This document shows, in pieces, positions 10,861 through 21,302 of a stretch of 48,329 nucleotides of DNA (positions are counted from its first letter, which is position 1; each line of letters starts with the position of its first letter). Below the pieces are notes generated by a model. The model was given only the letters and a program-made list of their open reading frames with translations, was not told where the DNA came from and searched no databases. The stretch is from Gnetum montanum. Its lineage: Eukaryota; Streptophyta; Gnetopsida; Gnetales; Gnetaceae. Location of the stretch: positions 92,520-140,848 of the forward strand of contig MNCI01037655.1 of NCBI GenBank assembly GCA_015680685.1, given 5' to 3'. A program made the translations under genes and the position numbers.

Positions 10861-11721
10861 CGTGGCTAAATTAGCCTTGGGTTTTATTGTGGTGTAACGA
10901 AACAAGAGAATATTTTTTTCTTATAACGTATTTGATACAAATTTTGGTGTTAAATTTGATGGTCTTCTTTGTTTTTTTTCTTTTTATGTCAAGCACAAGT
11001 AGGATCGTAGGTTTTGATGTTATGGTAAATCATAATTAGTTTTAAGAGTGGTGTTAATGTGATTACTAGTTTAAAGCCATTGCAGACTACTAAATTTTTC
11101 AAATGTAAAGCATAAATGAAATTGTTAGTTTACAGCCTTTCCAGCTTTTGAGTAGTGCAGGGGTAAGGTGTGATTGAAATAGATAGTTTATTGCGAGCCA
11201 TAGATAGTTTAAGGCCATTTTGGGCCTTGAATAGTTTAAGGTCGTTTCGGGCCTATGCTATATGAGTGAAGGAATCAAATAAACATTAAGTCACCAATTT
11301 TAAGCCATGGTAGGCTATGATTAGTTTTAGGACATTTCGGGCCATGAATAGTTTAAGGTGCAAAGCATAAACTAAATCTAGGTACAAAACGTAAATTAGA
11401 TTCAGGTATAGAGCGTAAATGAAATTTGGGTTCCAAGCGTAAATGAAATTCAGATACAAAGCGTAAGTGAGATTGCTAGTTTAAGGCCATTTCGGGCCTT
11501 TGAGTGATAGAAGTAAGGAAGATAACTGGTGGAAACATAAACATAAACGTGAAGATAAACATAGGCATAATAAAACTAGCTAGTGGAAAGCGTAAATGCA
11601 TGCGTAAATTATAACTGGTAAATGTGAATGGAATAGATGATGAAACTGTAATAGTCAGACAGCATCATTTACCGACTAACTTTGCAATTGTTTCTTAATT
11701 TCTTTGATCTTTAATGGTGCA
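10861..11721 (-). repeat. Hairpin-motif cluster C and 24-bp tandem array
   Basis: Non-coding spacer between the antisense gene and the protease end. Hairpins with paired stems: 11213-11226 GGCC-ATTTTG-GGCC; 11303-11316 AGCC-ATGGTA-GGCT; 11485-11498 GGCC-ATTTCG-GGCC; plus decayed copies at about 11069-11088, 11129-11150 and 11233-11253. Between them, 11357-11476 is a 24-bp repeat in five copies with the core AAAGCGTAAATGAAATT. Confidence 0.8.
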
Positions 11722-14700
11722 TTAAGGACGGGAAGATTTATGGCCCTTTTCCTTCATGTCACCATCTTCTGCTTGGAACGGTAGCTCAGCCCAAGTTAGG
11801 CTATCATCAGATACTGTTTCAACTTGCTCGGGTATTTGGATAGGGGATTGATTCTTAGGTGTTTCGATTTCTGATCCTTGTTCTATCTCTATGTTATTAA
11901 CAACCTGAGGGGTTATTTCATCAACATGGATAACCACTTCTCCTCCTACGTAAGGCAAATGGATTTCCTGATGGATGGGTGATGAAACTGCCCTCAGTTG
12001 GGCTAACCAAGACCTCCCAAGGATCAAATTGAATCCAAGCATCTCCTTGACAATGATAAACGTAGCGTCTATGGGAAAATGGTCTCCTGCCACAAAGTTA
12101 ATATGGACCGTCCCTTTGACCTTCACTCATGCCCCGTTGAACAACTTTAGACATGACATCGTTGTAGGACTGATCTGATCGATCAGGCCTAATTTATCCA
12201 CTATGGGATAAGGAATGACATTAGTGAGAGCCCCATCATTTACATGTACTCTCCGTATTCGGTGTTGGCCAACCCAAATGGTGATGAACATAGGTACCAT
12301 TGTCACCTAACCTTCAGGATTGTCCTTGATGGATTCGTCGTGAAAGGTCAATAGGGTAGGATCAGTTTTTTTAGGGGCGAGGGGAAGCATGATAGAATGG
12401 ATTGCTTCTTCATCTGTTGGCAAGCTTTCATCCATAGGTATGGATGTTAGCATGCGAACCATAGCCTCATAATATGTCTGTGACGTCATGAGCAAGTCAT
12501 AAAGGCTCAATTTTGTATTGTTTTGTTTCAAAGCCCGTTTGACTTGTGCTAGGGCATCAAAGAGATCCCACCCATGATCAGGCTGTTTATCATCCTTTTC
12601 CTCCTCCATTCACCCTAAGAGGCGAATTTCATGGGGAGGAGTGACATTTGGCCGAGGGTTGCATTTCCTTTGGCCAAGAGGAGATAGTTGCACTCGTGTG
12701 ACCTTGTCATTTTTAGTAAGTGGGGCCAAAGGTACAAAAGCGAGGGGTTGAGGTTTGGGAAACCCCAGAGTAAGAGGGTCCTTGGCTGTATCAATAGTAA
12801 GAGAGGTTGATTTAGAAGCTTTTCCCTGCACAGGGGGGATAGTTGATGATTTTGGCACCCTGATGACTAAGGGTGCCCAGGATGTGGGCACGGGTTGGGC
12901 TATGGCTTTAATGACAGGGGGCTTTCAGGAAGTATTCGGAGATGGATTTTGAAGGATGAAAGGCTACCTTGGAGCACCACTCATCTGCACTGACAGACCT
13001 GTTATTTGGGGTGAGTGAGGATGCGTTCGCAACACGAAAGGTCATTTCAGTTGTGCCTGATTATCGCCCTCTACCCCTACCACATTGATTGTGTACCCTA
13101 GGTTATTTGCGTTCAACGGTTCTTGGTACACATGCATGGCCTAGTTTTCCGGACGTGTCGATCTACTTCTATCTAAGATCAAGTCACCTTAATCTATCAA
13201 ATGCTGAATGTCATCCTTCAACGCCTAGCAGTAGTCCGTGTCATGGCCACACAATTGGTGGTAGTCGCAGAACCGGTCCAACTTGAAGTTTTTAGGAACT
13301 GGTGGTTCATTAGGTTGGGCCAAAGAAGGGTTCTTGAGTAACTCACAATGGCATCTGTGGCATTTCATAGCCTCCTCGGACACCATCTTGTGTCAAATAT
13401 GTCTGGTTCCCAGTAATTGCTTCAGAAGTTCTGAAGGCTTCATAGGTAAAGGTGTGTAATTTGAGCGGTCTTTACACTCAAATTTTAGCCTTGGTTGTGG
13501 AGGTGCTTCAGGGGCAAAAGGAGCTTCTTGATTGGTGTCATTTGAGCTAGTTTTCAGACCGGCTGGCTCCATGGTTGTTTTCTTGTTATTGTTGTTTTTC
13601 TTCTTAGCCCCTTCAACAACCACCACTACTATCGTTGTGGTAGCTTTACCTTTGTCCTTACCCTTGCTATGGGCATTCTTGTAGACCACATACGCCAAAT
13701 CTTTACTAGTCTCCACTGCTTCTTGGATGCTCTTAGTCTGAGCAAAGGCTTGGCTGAGGGAACGGGGAGTGAGGTAATATAGCTTAGACTTGATAAAGTT
13801 GTTGACCGCTCCTTTGAAGATTGCCAATAGATGGGCCTCCATGATGGGTTCACGGATCTCGTTCAAGGTAGCGCTCCAACGCTGTATGAACTTTTGGACT
13901 GACTCGAGTGGGTCTTGTTTGACTCCCATGAGCTGGTCCAGTGTGACTTCTAGCTTCAGGTTGTATTTGAAATGAGTCACAAACTGGGTTAGCAGCTCTT
14001 CCAAAGTTGAAATGGAAGCGCATGGAAGTGCTTGATACCAATCCAAAGCTTTACCCATTAAGGACATAGCAAAGACACAGATTATAGTATGTGGCCATTG
14101 TTGCAATAATAAGGATTCTGACCTAAAACTGACCAGGTGGGCGTTGAGGTCACCTTCCCCATTGTATTTTGTGAAATGGGGAAGGGGCATCCCTAGTGGC
14201 AGTGACAAGACAGGGACTGCTAGACTAATAGGATCATCATGGTAGAAATCGATGACTTGTACTATGTCAGAACCAGTAGCCTTGAGATGCTTGACCTCCT
14301 CTGTGAGGGTCTGAATGAGTTGGAAGGCTTGGTCCAACCCAATAGATGATGAGGTCATCTATGGAACGACGGGTGGAGCCGCACTGGGTGGCAGAACGGA
14401 GGCAACGGTTTGGCCAATGGTTGATGCCATCAGGACAGTCCCTATAGGTAGTGTTGCTTGTGGTATCCACCATCTAGTGGTTGGTGCAGATGGAGCGACT
14501 GTTATCGACTGCACTATTGGGTATGCTATTTGTGTAGCCGGGGGCATGAGCAGGGATCCCGTAGCTGGGTTTAGCGTTTGTGGGACTTGAATTTGATGGT
14601 GATGCATTTGCGTAGGATGGGCAACAAGAGAAATGCTAGGAGCCCACCATGCTATGGTGGCAGACTCTGTCGTGTGAGTCGGGAGCAAAGTTGGTGTTGT

Positions 14701-15393
14701 AGGTAATTAGGATGTAGGTATCGTGTGTACGTGTAACGACATAGGCGTAGGCACATGATGAGGTGGGTTAAGTAATTGCACCTGCTGGGGAATGATCTAT
14801 GAGGGACCTTCACCCAGAAGTATAGTTGAAGAAAGAAAATGTAAGCATGGAGAATGAGGGACTTGATTGGTATTGGATAATTTTAGAGGCATGGTAACCA
14901 TGAATAATGGATTTATGTGAGATGTCGTGGAAAGAGGGGCCATGGTGAAATCAGCATGATTGCCTTCTTCTGAGTGAGATTCTAGATTATCTTGCCCATC
15001 ATGAAGTGTTTCATCATGAAACAACACCTCTATCTATTCTGGCAATGTCTTTGCCATCATCATTTGATCTATGATCCACTTTTGCTGCTCTATCAGGGAC
15101 ACATTAGCGTTAGGTGAAGGAATAAATTCCTTCCCATTGCAGTACATGAACTCATACTCTTATTTTTCCTTGAGTTCTCATGGATACATAGGAAATTTTG
15201 CTACTAATTTAGCATAGAAGAAATTGTAGTGCTCCCTACGCTGAGCTTGTCCCTCAAGCTCCTTGTTTTGTAGCCTGAGGAAGCGACATGGTCGCACCGA
15301 ACTAAGTGGTTGCTTGACCACAGGAGGTGTAACTTGCAGAGTCCAAGGGTTTTCGAGATTGGTAGTGTCAACGGCTATGGTTGATGTAACCAT
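11722..15393 (-). pseudogene. E1 gag-pro polyprotein
   Basis: One minus-strand frame of about 1,224 codons from an ATG at 15393, broken by in-frame stops but with no frameshift among its main segments. The N-terminal half is proline- and serine-rich. The gag domain (14358-13393) has HFTKYNGEGDLNAHL, GKALDWYQALP and LLAIFKGAVNNFIKSKLYY. A zinc knuckle CDYHQLCGHDTDYC lies at about 13269-13228. The retropepsin region follows, with VNDGA near 12240 (first catalytic aspartate replaced by N) and NLILGRSWLAQL. Gag would build the particle and the protease would cleave the polyprotein. Stops at 15180-15178, 14799-14797, 14361-14359 and several between 13393 and 12892 inactivate it. No RT follows; spacer and the antisense gene come next. 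Confidence 0.9.
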
Positions 15394-15624
15394 TTTCTAT
15401 GTGATTTAGAAATAATAAAGATATAGGTAAAGATTGGAAGGACAAAGGAAAACTAAGATAATAATCGAGGCTTTCTATCTTGTAGGATTCCAAAGGAATC
15501 GTCGATGCGACCGATCTGCATCACACAATTTCGTAAACAACCTTGGAGGTATTACATTTATGTTGATTAACAATGGGTACAGATAGCTTACAAGACTACC
15601 CATAAAGTGCGGATTGGCTATGAA

Positions 15625-15643
15625 GGCCCTCCTTCTAGCGCCA
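15625..15643 (-). other. E1 primer binding site
   Basis: In element sense TGGCGCTAGAAGGAGGGCC, starting with the TGG complementary to a tRNA CCA end and set 6 bases (ATTTTC) after the 5' LTR. The same site with two changes is in E3 at 35574-35592. I do not name the tRNA. The leader between here and gag (15394-15624) holds no other feature. Confidence 0.85.
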
Positions 15644-15649
15644 GAAAAT

Positions 15650-17041
15650 TGTAACGATGGAAAACATCGATCACTGGAAATACCAAACGAAAATCCACGT
15701 ACACAGTTTTGACCCCAAATCTATGCAAGGACCGTGCTAGAGAGAAAACAAATCTGAGGTGCCCTAAACGGTCTTGTTGATCAGGTAGGGACTTACTTGA
15801 TCAGAAAAATTTTTTCTGTGATATTTGGATAATAAAATGAAGGATCTTTATAGGAAGATATGATGTTGTTAACTTAGCGAGTAATTTAAAATGATGAAAT
15901 AGATTTATGACGATTTGCAAGATTTGTATAGATGAGGCACAAGAGATCAGATTTAGAACGCGAGAAATCCCGAGATCTGGGATTCACCTCATGAACAAAA
16001 ATATATTGAATATAACTATTACAAGCAGACTTCGATTTGGGTGAAGCATGTGCCAATAACAAGAAAACTGTTCAAAGATGAAGCAAGAAAATGTCGATCT
16101 ACCTCGTTCTAGCGGTGTACAAGGAAGCCAGTCTGAAGCAGAATGTCTATCAACCTGCTATTCCTGACTGGAGATTGTTGTCAATTTCCTTCGATATTAT
16201 TGTGATTACTGATCCTCTTTGTTCTCTTGTCAAAATCTGTCAACGATTATCAATGGAAGGGAAAAATCGCTCACAGAGAAAATTCGTTCAATCTTTTGAA
16301 AATTTTTTTGCCCCCCCCCCCCCCCTGATCTTTATCGACTGGAGCATTTATAAGGTTAAAGTCAAGAGAAAGACGCAATTTAGATGACACATGTCCTGAA
16401 TCTGCAAAATGCCATTGACTCGATGTGGTGGTTATTGAGGTCTACGGTGCCATACCGCCTTCCACTCTAAAGCGTAACATGGCATAAACTGCTCTTGTTG
16501 GAGCTTCGGCAATAGGCAATTTCTTGATTATGCTACAATACACTGGAGAGCGTATTGTGCCGCATGGACTGCTGATGCTTGCATTATGTCATTTCTATCT
16601 ATGCCTATATTACGCTACACCATACTAGATTACGCTGCACCACGCTAAATTACACTTCATAGTGTAATTCAGCATAAAATAATGCACTTGTAAAAAAATC
16701 AAAGTGTTGCTGGCGTGTTTGGGCATTTTCCGTTCTTGATGTTGGGGCAGATTATTTTCTGACATTATGTTGCATTACGACATGTTGCATAATGCAGTGT
16801 AATATGCCCAAAAGCTAAGGTTCTCGAAACATAGAGAATTTGCAAAGTCGAAAGCTCGCCGATGTGCACCCATCATTTTGCTCTATCTTCTGGAATTCAT
16901 TTGTGTTGTGCCACGCAGCGTGGCAAGACAGGCTTTTAATCTAAAAAGGAACTTACTATGCCACACCTTGTTGCGACCCTTTGCCTAAATCACCAGCTAT
17001 TTGCTGAATCGCTGAGGCCTCAAAATTTTCACGGTGTTTCA
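15650..17041 (-). repeat. E1 5' LTR
   Basis: 1,392 bases, in element sense TGAAACACCG to CGTTACA. The part 16167-17041 matches the 3' LTR copy at 1-874. A minus-strand TATAAATG lies at 16353-16345, and a C-rich homopolymer lies at 16310-16326, longer than in the other copy. Bases 15650-16166 have no partner in the window because the other copy is cut. Confidence 0.92.
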
Positions 17042-17460
17042 AACATAGTGACCCATTTTGGTTTACCCATGACCATCATAACAGATAATGGGCCACAGTT
17101 TATTAGTGCTAAAACCAAGGCCTTCTACGATTGATTTGGCATTAAAAATTCCTTCTCTTCATCGTACTACCCACAAGTGAATGGCCAAGCAGAGGCCACA
17201 AACAAGGTCATTGTCAACTTTCTGAAGAAGATGCTTAGTAGCAACAAGCGACGATGGCACGAGCAACTAGTCTACGCACTCTAGGCCTACCATACAACAT
17301 GCAAAACAGTAACAAGTAAGACACCATATAGCCATGTTTATGGATATGAAGTAATTTTGCCTCTTGAACTACAGGTTCCATGACTTCATGTGATCCTCTC
17401 AAACTTCATTAATGAGGCTCAGAGTGATGAGTTGAGAAATGTGAACCTTAATTCTATAGG
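17042..17460 (+). pseudogene. E4 integrase core fragment
   Basis: Plus strand frame starting NIVTHFGLPMTIITDNGPQF, then SSSYYPQVNGQAEATNKV and SNKRRWHEQLVYAL. The DDE residues in TDNGP and QAEATN are present. Stops follow FYD, YAL and QVP; the second replaces the tryptophan expected in LWAYHT. It is cut on the left by E1 and on the right by E2. It is very close in wording to the E1 integrase, so E4 and E1 belong to one lineage. Confidence 0.88.
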
Positions 17461-18673
17461 TGAAACACCACAAAATTTTGAGTCTTAGCATCTCAACTGC
17501 AAATTTGGCTAAGTGTCAAAACAATGGCACTTTGCCCAAATTTTTCTAAGTGTTGAGTGCAGTTAGCTCAAACTACTAGTTTTGCAAAAAAATTTCTAAC
17601 TGTTGAGTTACGCATCCCATGCATAACACAGGGCAAGTGTAGTAGCCAAAGTTAGAAAATTTTTGAACTTTTTTTATCACCTTCGAACTTAGAAAATTTT
17701 TTGAATTTTTCTCGTAGTCTCACCTACCACACTACCACATGGCACCCAATCTATGCTTTTCACTAACCCTAGCCCTATAAGTTCCCCTGGACCCCCAACA
17801 TTTTAATGGTTGGTTCCTAGGTGATTAAAATTCTCAAATGGTTGGCATTCCCAAGCGATTAGCATTCTCAAATAGTAGGCACTCCTAGGCAGTTGGCATC
17901 CTCAAACAATTAGCATTCCCAAGTAGTTGGCATTTCTTAGACGTGAACATTATTAGAACTTAGCATTTGCAATTTAGCACTAAGCATCTTTGGGTGAATG
18001 AGACCTAGATGCACCAGTAGAGAGGCAAAGTTACGTTCTATGACCCACTACAGCCCCACTACAGCCTTGCAAGACACCATGGCCCATGATACACCATAGT
18101 GGCCAAACTAATAGGCATGGTTCATCACAACAAGCACTAGACTTCATGGCCTGACATCATCAAGGCTATGACTATGCTCCCACTATGCCTATTATACACT
18201 ATGTACCTTTTGAGACCCTTTTGGAGTTAACTACGCTTCTATTTGGAGTAGTGTTCCATTTCTCTCTCCTGTTTCTACCATTTTATTGCATTTTTCTTAC
18301 ATCTTTTTGCACTTTTTCATGCATCGTCACATTGTACTACACTTAGGTGGTAGTCTCCATGGGTTGACACTCTCATTTTGGTCAAACCCTTGGCCCCCCC
18401 CACATTCTGTAACTATGCTCTACACTTAGCAATGTGAAGCACTGCTTTGACACTTAGCACCATTTTGCATTGTTTGCACTTGCATTTTGGCTAACTACAC
18501 CACCCCTCAATTGTACCCACCACCCTAGTTGCAACCGACAAAGTCCCTATTTGATTAACAAGGTCATTTAGAATGCTTCACCTCCATTTCTAGCAAGCCC
18601 CTCATGTGGAGGTGGGGTTAAGGCTATGCATCTATTGACCCCTCAGTGATTCTAGCCACCATTTCTTTCTATA
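17461..18673 (+). repeat. E2 5' LTR
   Basis: Begins TGAAACACCACAAAATTTT and matches the 3' LTR from 25327. The end is placed near 18673 by comparison with the E2 and E4 3' LTR ends, where CTAGCCA is followed about 25 bases later by TACA. TATA-like CTATAA lies at 17775-17780. It contains a 17-bp minisatellite at 17812-17947. A clear PBS is not visible after it. Confidence 0.85.
17812..17947 (+). repeat. 17-bp minisatellite in E2 5' LTR, 8 copies
   Basis: Exact 17-base periodicity with units like CATTCCCAAGTAGTTGG alternating with CATTCTCAAATAGTAGG types. It lies just after the TATA region. The 3' LTR has nine copies (25678-25830). Confidence 0.85.
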
Positions 18674-19340
18674 TTTTCTAATTGTTGTCCCATGTGCTCT
18701 CTCCACCACTAGTTGATGTAGGTTGGACCCCATCATTGATTCCCCTAGAACCCCACTGGAAAAAATTCAAAATGTATCTTTGGCACTTGACCAAAATTTT
18801 GAGCGCTTAGGAGAGCATAGCTAGCTCTTAGCATAGACAGCGTAGCTAGCTCTAGCATAGCGAGTGTAACACCAGAGCTAACCATTTCCAGTAGTTTTCA
18901 TAGTTAGCATTTTTTTTCTACATTTCCACAATTATCATTTTTTCTGCATTTCCATACTTAGCATTTTTTCTACATTTTCATACTTAGCCAAATTTTCATA
19001 GTTTCATACTTAGCCAAATTTTTTATAGTTTTACACTTAGTCAATTTTTTGTAATTTCCATACTTAGCCATTTTTCTACATTTTTACACAACCATTTTTC
19101 TACATTTTTATACTTAGCCATTTTTCTGCTACTAGCAGCCTTAGTCATTTTTTTGCAATTTTTAGAGTTAGCCATTTTTTGCAAACAACAACTCTCAGAA
19201 CCTGATCTGTGAACATGAATCCAAATCAACCTTCCATGTTGATGTCTAACACATTTGACACCATAATCCACCCAAAGTGTGCTACACTAAGACATGAATA
19301 ATACAATTTTTTTTGTGCCAAAATCCAAGCAGGATTACCA
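18674..19340 (+). repeat. E2 leader with degenerate tandem repeats
   Basis: From about 18890 to 19180 the sequence repeats an ACTTAGCCATTTTTCTACAT-like unit of roughly 27-30 bases, several times and imperfectly. The remainder is without a coding frame. No convincing tRNA-complementary site was found directly after the LTR. Confidence 0.6.
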
Positions 19341-20552
19341 GTGGATTACCTTGACTTGGAGGAAAAACAAGACTACAAACAAGTCCATCAAGATGAATGG
19401 GAGTACAACCCATCCTTGTTTGACATAATTTCACTCACGAAGTCCTACCACCATCTGTTGTCCCAACTCATCTGTGCAAACGAGCATATTGTAGGGACAA
19501 CCTACAAGGAAGCCTCACAGGAGGAAGAAGATGAGTTCAAGGCCTACTCCGAATGCAAGAGACCCCTCTACACTATCTTCCAACAACTGCTCCCTAGTAT
19601 GGCCCCTCCTCAGTTCAGTCCACCCATCCTCTCTAAAATGGTGACCATGCCAATTCAACCTTCTTTGTAAGAAACTACTACATTTTCCCAATCCTATGCT
19701 CACATAGGGGCCACCTCCCAGCCCTAGATGACTTAGGCATCCTATATTCCACTTATCTCATCAGTGCCCATGATATCCATCCAACCCACTTGTGTGTGGC
19801 CTACCTCAATCACCATGTCCATCACTCAACCAATGCATCAATTAATCCCATCTCCTATGACATTAAATTGGCAATGATCATCCACTATGACATTAAACTA
19901 GCAACGATTGTCCACTACCATGTTAAATTAGCAATGATCGTCGACTATGACATTAAACTGGCAAACTACACAACCAACAATCTAATCCTATGTTATGCAA
20001 CCAACACAAGCCCAACCAATGCAACTAGCTGGCACATCCCCAAGCTTGGATTAGGTATTCCAGCTAATCCAAAGTTTGATGGAGGAGATCAACCAACTCA
20101 AAGCTACCTCCTTCGAAACCATCAATGTGGTGGACTTCTATCGGGACAACCCCATAAGTCCTATAGTCCCACCCCTAACTCTCCCAACTAGGGTCTAGTT
20201 GCCTCAACTCACCAAGTATAATGGTAAAGGTCATCCTAATGCACACTTAGTCATATATTGATCTGAGTGTCGGCTCCTTCAAGCCTAGCCACACGGCATC
20301 ATGCACATGTTCCCCATGTCACTCACTAGCAAGGCCTTAGACTGGTATTGTGTGCTGTCCAAGGTCTTAATGTCTTCTTTAGAAGATCTCATAAGCTAAT
20401 TTGTGACATGCTTTAGGTACAACCTAAAGCCTAAAGCAACCCTTTACCAACTCATGCAAGTCAAGCAGGGACCCCTAAAGCCTGTGCCAAAATTTTTCCT
20501 ACGCTGGAACGTTGCATTAAGTGAAATGCATGAACCCCTACCAGAGACACAC
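19341..20552 (+). pseudogene. E2 gag, N-terminal part
   Basis: Begins at ATG 19341 with MDYLDLEEKQDYKQVHQDEW. The same frame later reads VVDFYRDNPISPIVPP, LTKYNGKGHPNAHL, SKALDWYCVL and RWNVALSEMHEPLPETH, which is the retrotransposon gag domain seen in E1. The middle (19848-19975) contains hairpin motifs that in this frame give repeated TMTLN peptides. Several stops interrupt it. The frame is cut at 20552 by a solo LTR inside the conserved ETHLLAIFKG segment. The function would be particle assembly. Confidence 0.85.
19848..19975 (+). repeat. Hairpin-motif cluster D inside E2 gag
   Basis: Four copies at a spacing of about 33 bases in element sense: stem-loop followed by ATTAAACTAGCA. The best is GTC-GACTAT-GAC (19939-19950). 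Others are decayed in one stem arm. Confidence 0.75.
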
Positions 20553-21302
20553 TGATGAGTCACATTTTGGTCAACCGTGATATCACATACGTGATATCAC
20601 ATCCTATCTCCTCATCTATAAATAAGAGGTAGACAGATCAGTTAGAGAGTAGTAAGTAGTTCTTAGTAAGTGTTTAATTTCTTTCTCTCAACCCTATTGT
20701 AATTGTACAACATCCTTTATTCAAGTGTGACGTACTTGGACATGCACATGACCAAAACTAAAGATTGATATTACTTCATCATTTCAACATTCACTTAGTA
20801 TAATTATTTACTTAATTTTTATTTACTATTTTTCTAGTTAATCTCTCTCACCCTTAAACTCATGTTAAATGCTGAATGAGTATGACTTGATTACAAGCAT
20901 TTAAGTATGACTACTTGGTAACCCAGTACCGTACCTAGGATCTATGCTTGGTAATCCCAGTGGTAGTCATGGATGAAGTCCAAGATGTGTACGGATAATC
21001 AAGGAACAGATGCTCATTGCACTTAGGCTAGTTTAGATTCTCTCACCCTTTCTCTCTTAGCTTAGTCAACATTATCTTCCATCATCTTCAGGAGTATCAT
21101 TAGCATAGAAACACATCATACACCTCATTCTAGACTAAACCATACATGACAAAGTTAACACTAGTCCAGATGGGAAGACAACGAACTGCGACCTAAGGCT
21201 AATTGTCTAGATACCACAACTAGTCCGTTTGTGGAGTTCAACCAAATCACGCGTGTAACACTCGTATTCGTATGGTTGAGTGTAGGGGTACATCACCACT
21301 CA
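20553..21302 (+). mobile_element. Solo LTR inserted in E2 gag
   Basis: About 750 bases from TGATGAGTCACATTTTGG to CACCACTCA, splitting gag between PETH and LLVIFKG. TATA box TATAAATA lies at 20617-20624. Its 3' half resembles the E5 3' LTR: shared TTGGTAATCCCAGTGG-like, CAAGATGTGTA-like and TTAGGCTAGTT stretches, and both end in ACTCA. Flanks CACAC and TCACA are only loosely similar, so the target duplication is not clear. No internal region is present, as expected after LTR-LTR recombination. Confidence 0.75.

Larger units (their letters stand above)
1..17041 (-). mobile_element. E1: Tat-like Ty3/gypsy LTR retrotransposon with an antisense gene
   Basis: Minus-strand element running from the 5' LTR (17041-15650) through PBS, gag-pro and pol to a 3' LTR cut by the left window edge. 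The two LTR copies align over 1-874 and 16167-17041 and share the terminal sequence TGAAACACC in element sense. The PBS lies 6 bases inside the 5' LTR, and a purine tract AAAGAGGGGCCA adjoins the 3' LTR. RT carries YVDDIVV and is followed by a second, archaeal-type RNase H module, which is typical of the Tat lineage. Unlike an ordinary gag-pol element, protease and RT are separated by about 6 kb holding an intron-containing gene on the opposite strand. The right flank (AACAT, 17042-17046) is integrase sequence of E4, so E1 is nested. The left target duplication lies outside the window. Confidence 0.9.

Noticed and set aside
16091-16387. 98-codon frame in the E1 5' LTR
   Set aside because: Lies wholly within the LTR on the wrong strand and overlaps a C homopolymer; the other LTR copy gives only a short related frame.
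19790-20191. 133-codon frame with repeated YDIKLA peptides
   Set aside because: Out of frame with the gag motifs; the peptide repeat is a by-product of the hairpin cluster.
20553-21302. Possible intron within E2 gag
   Set aside because: The ends are TG...CA, it contains a TATA box and resembles the E5 LTR, so a solo LTR explains it better than splicing.
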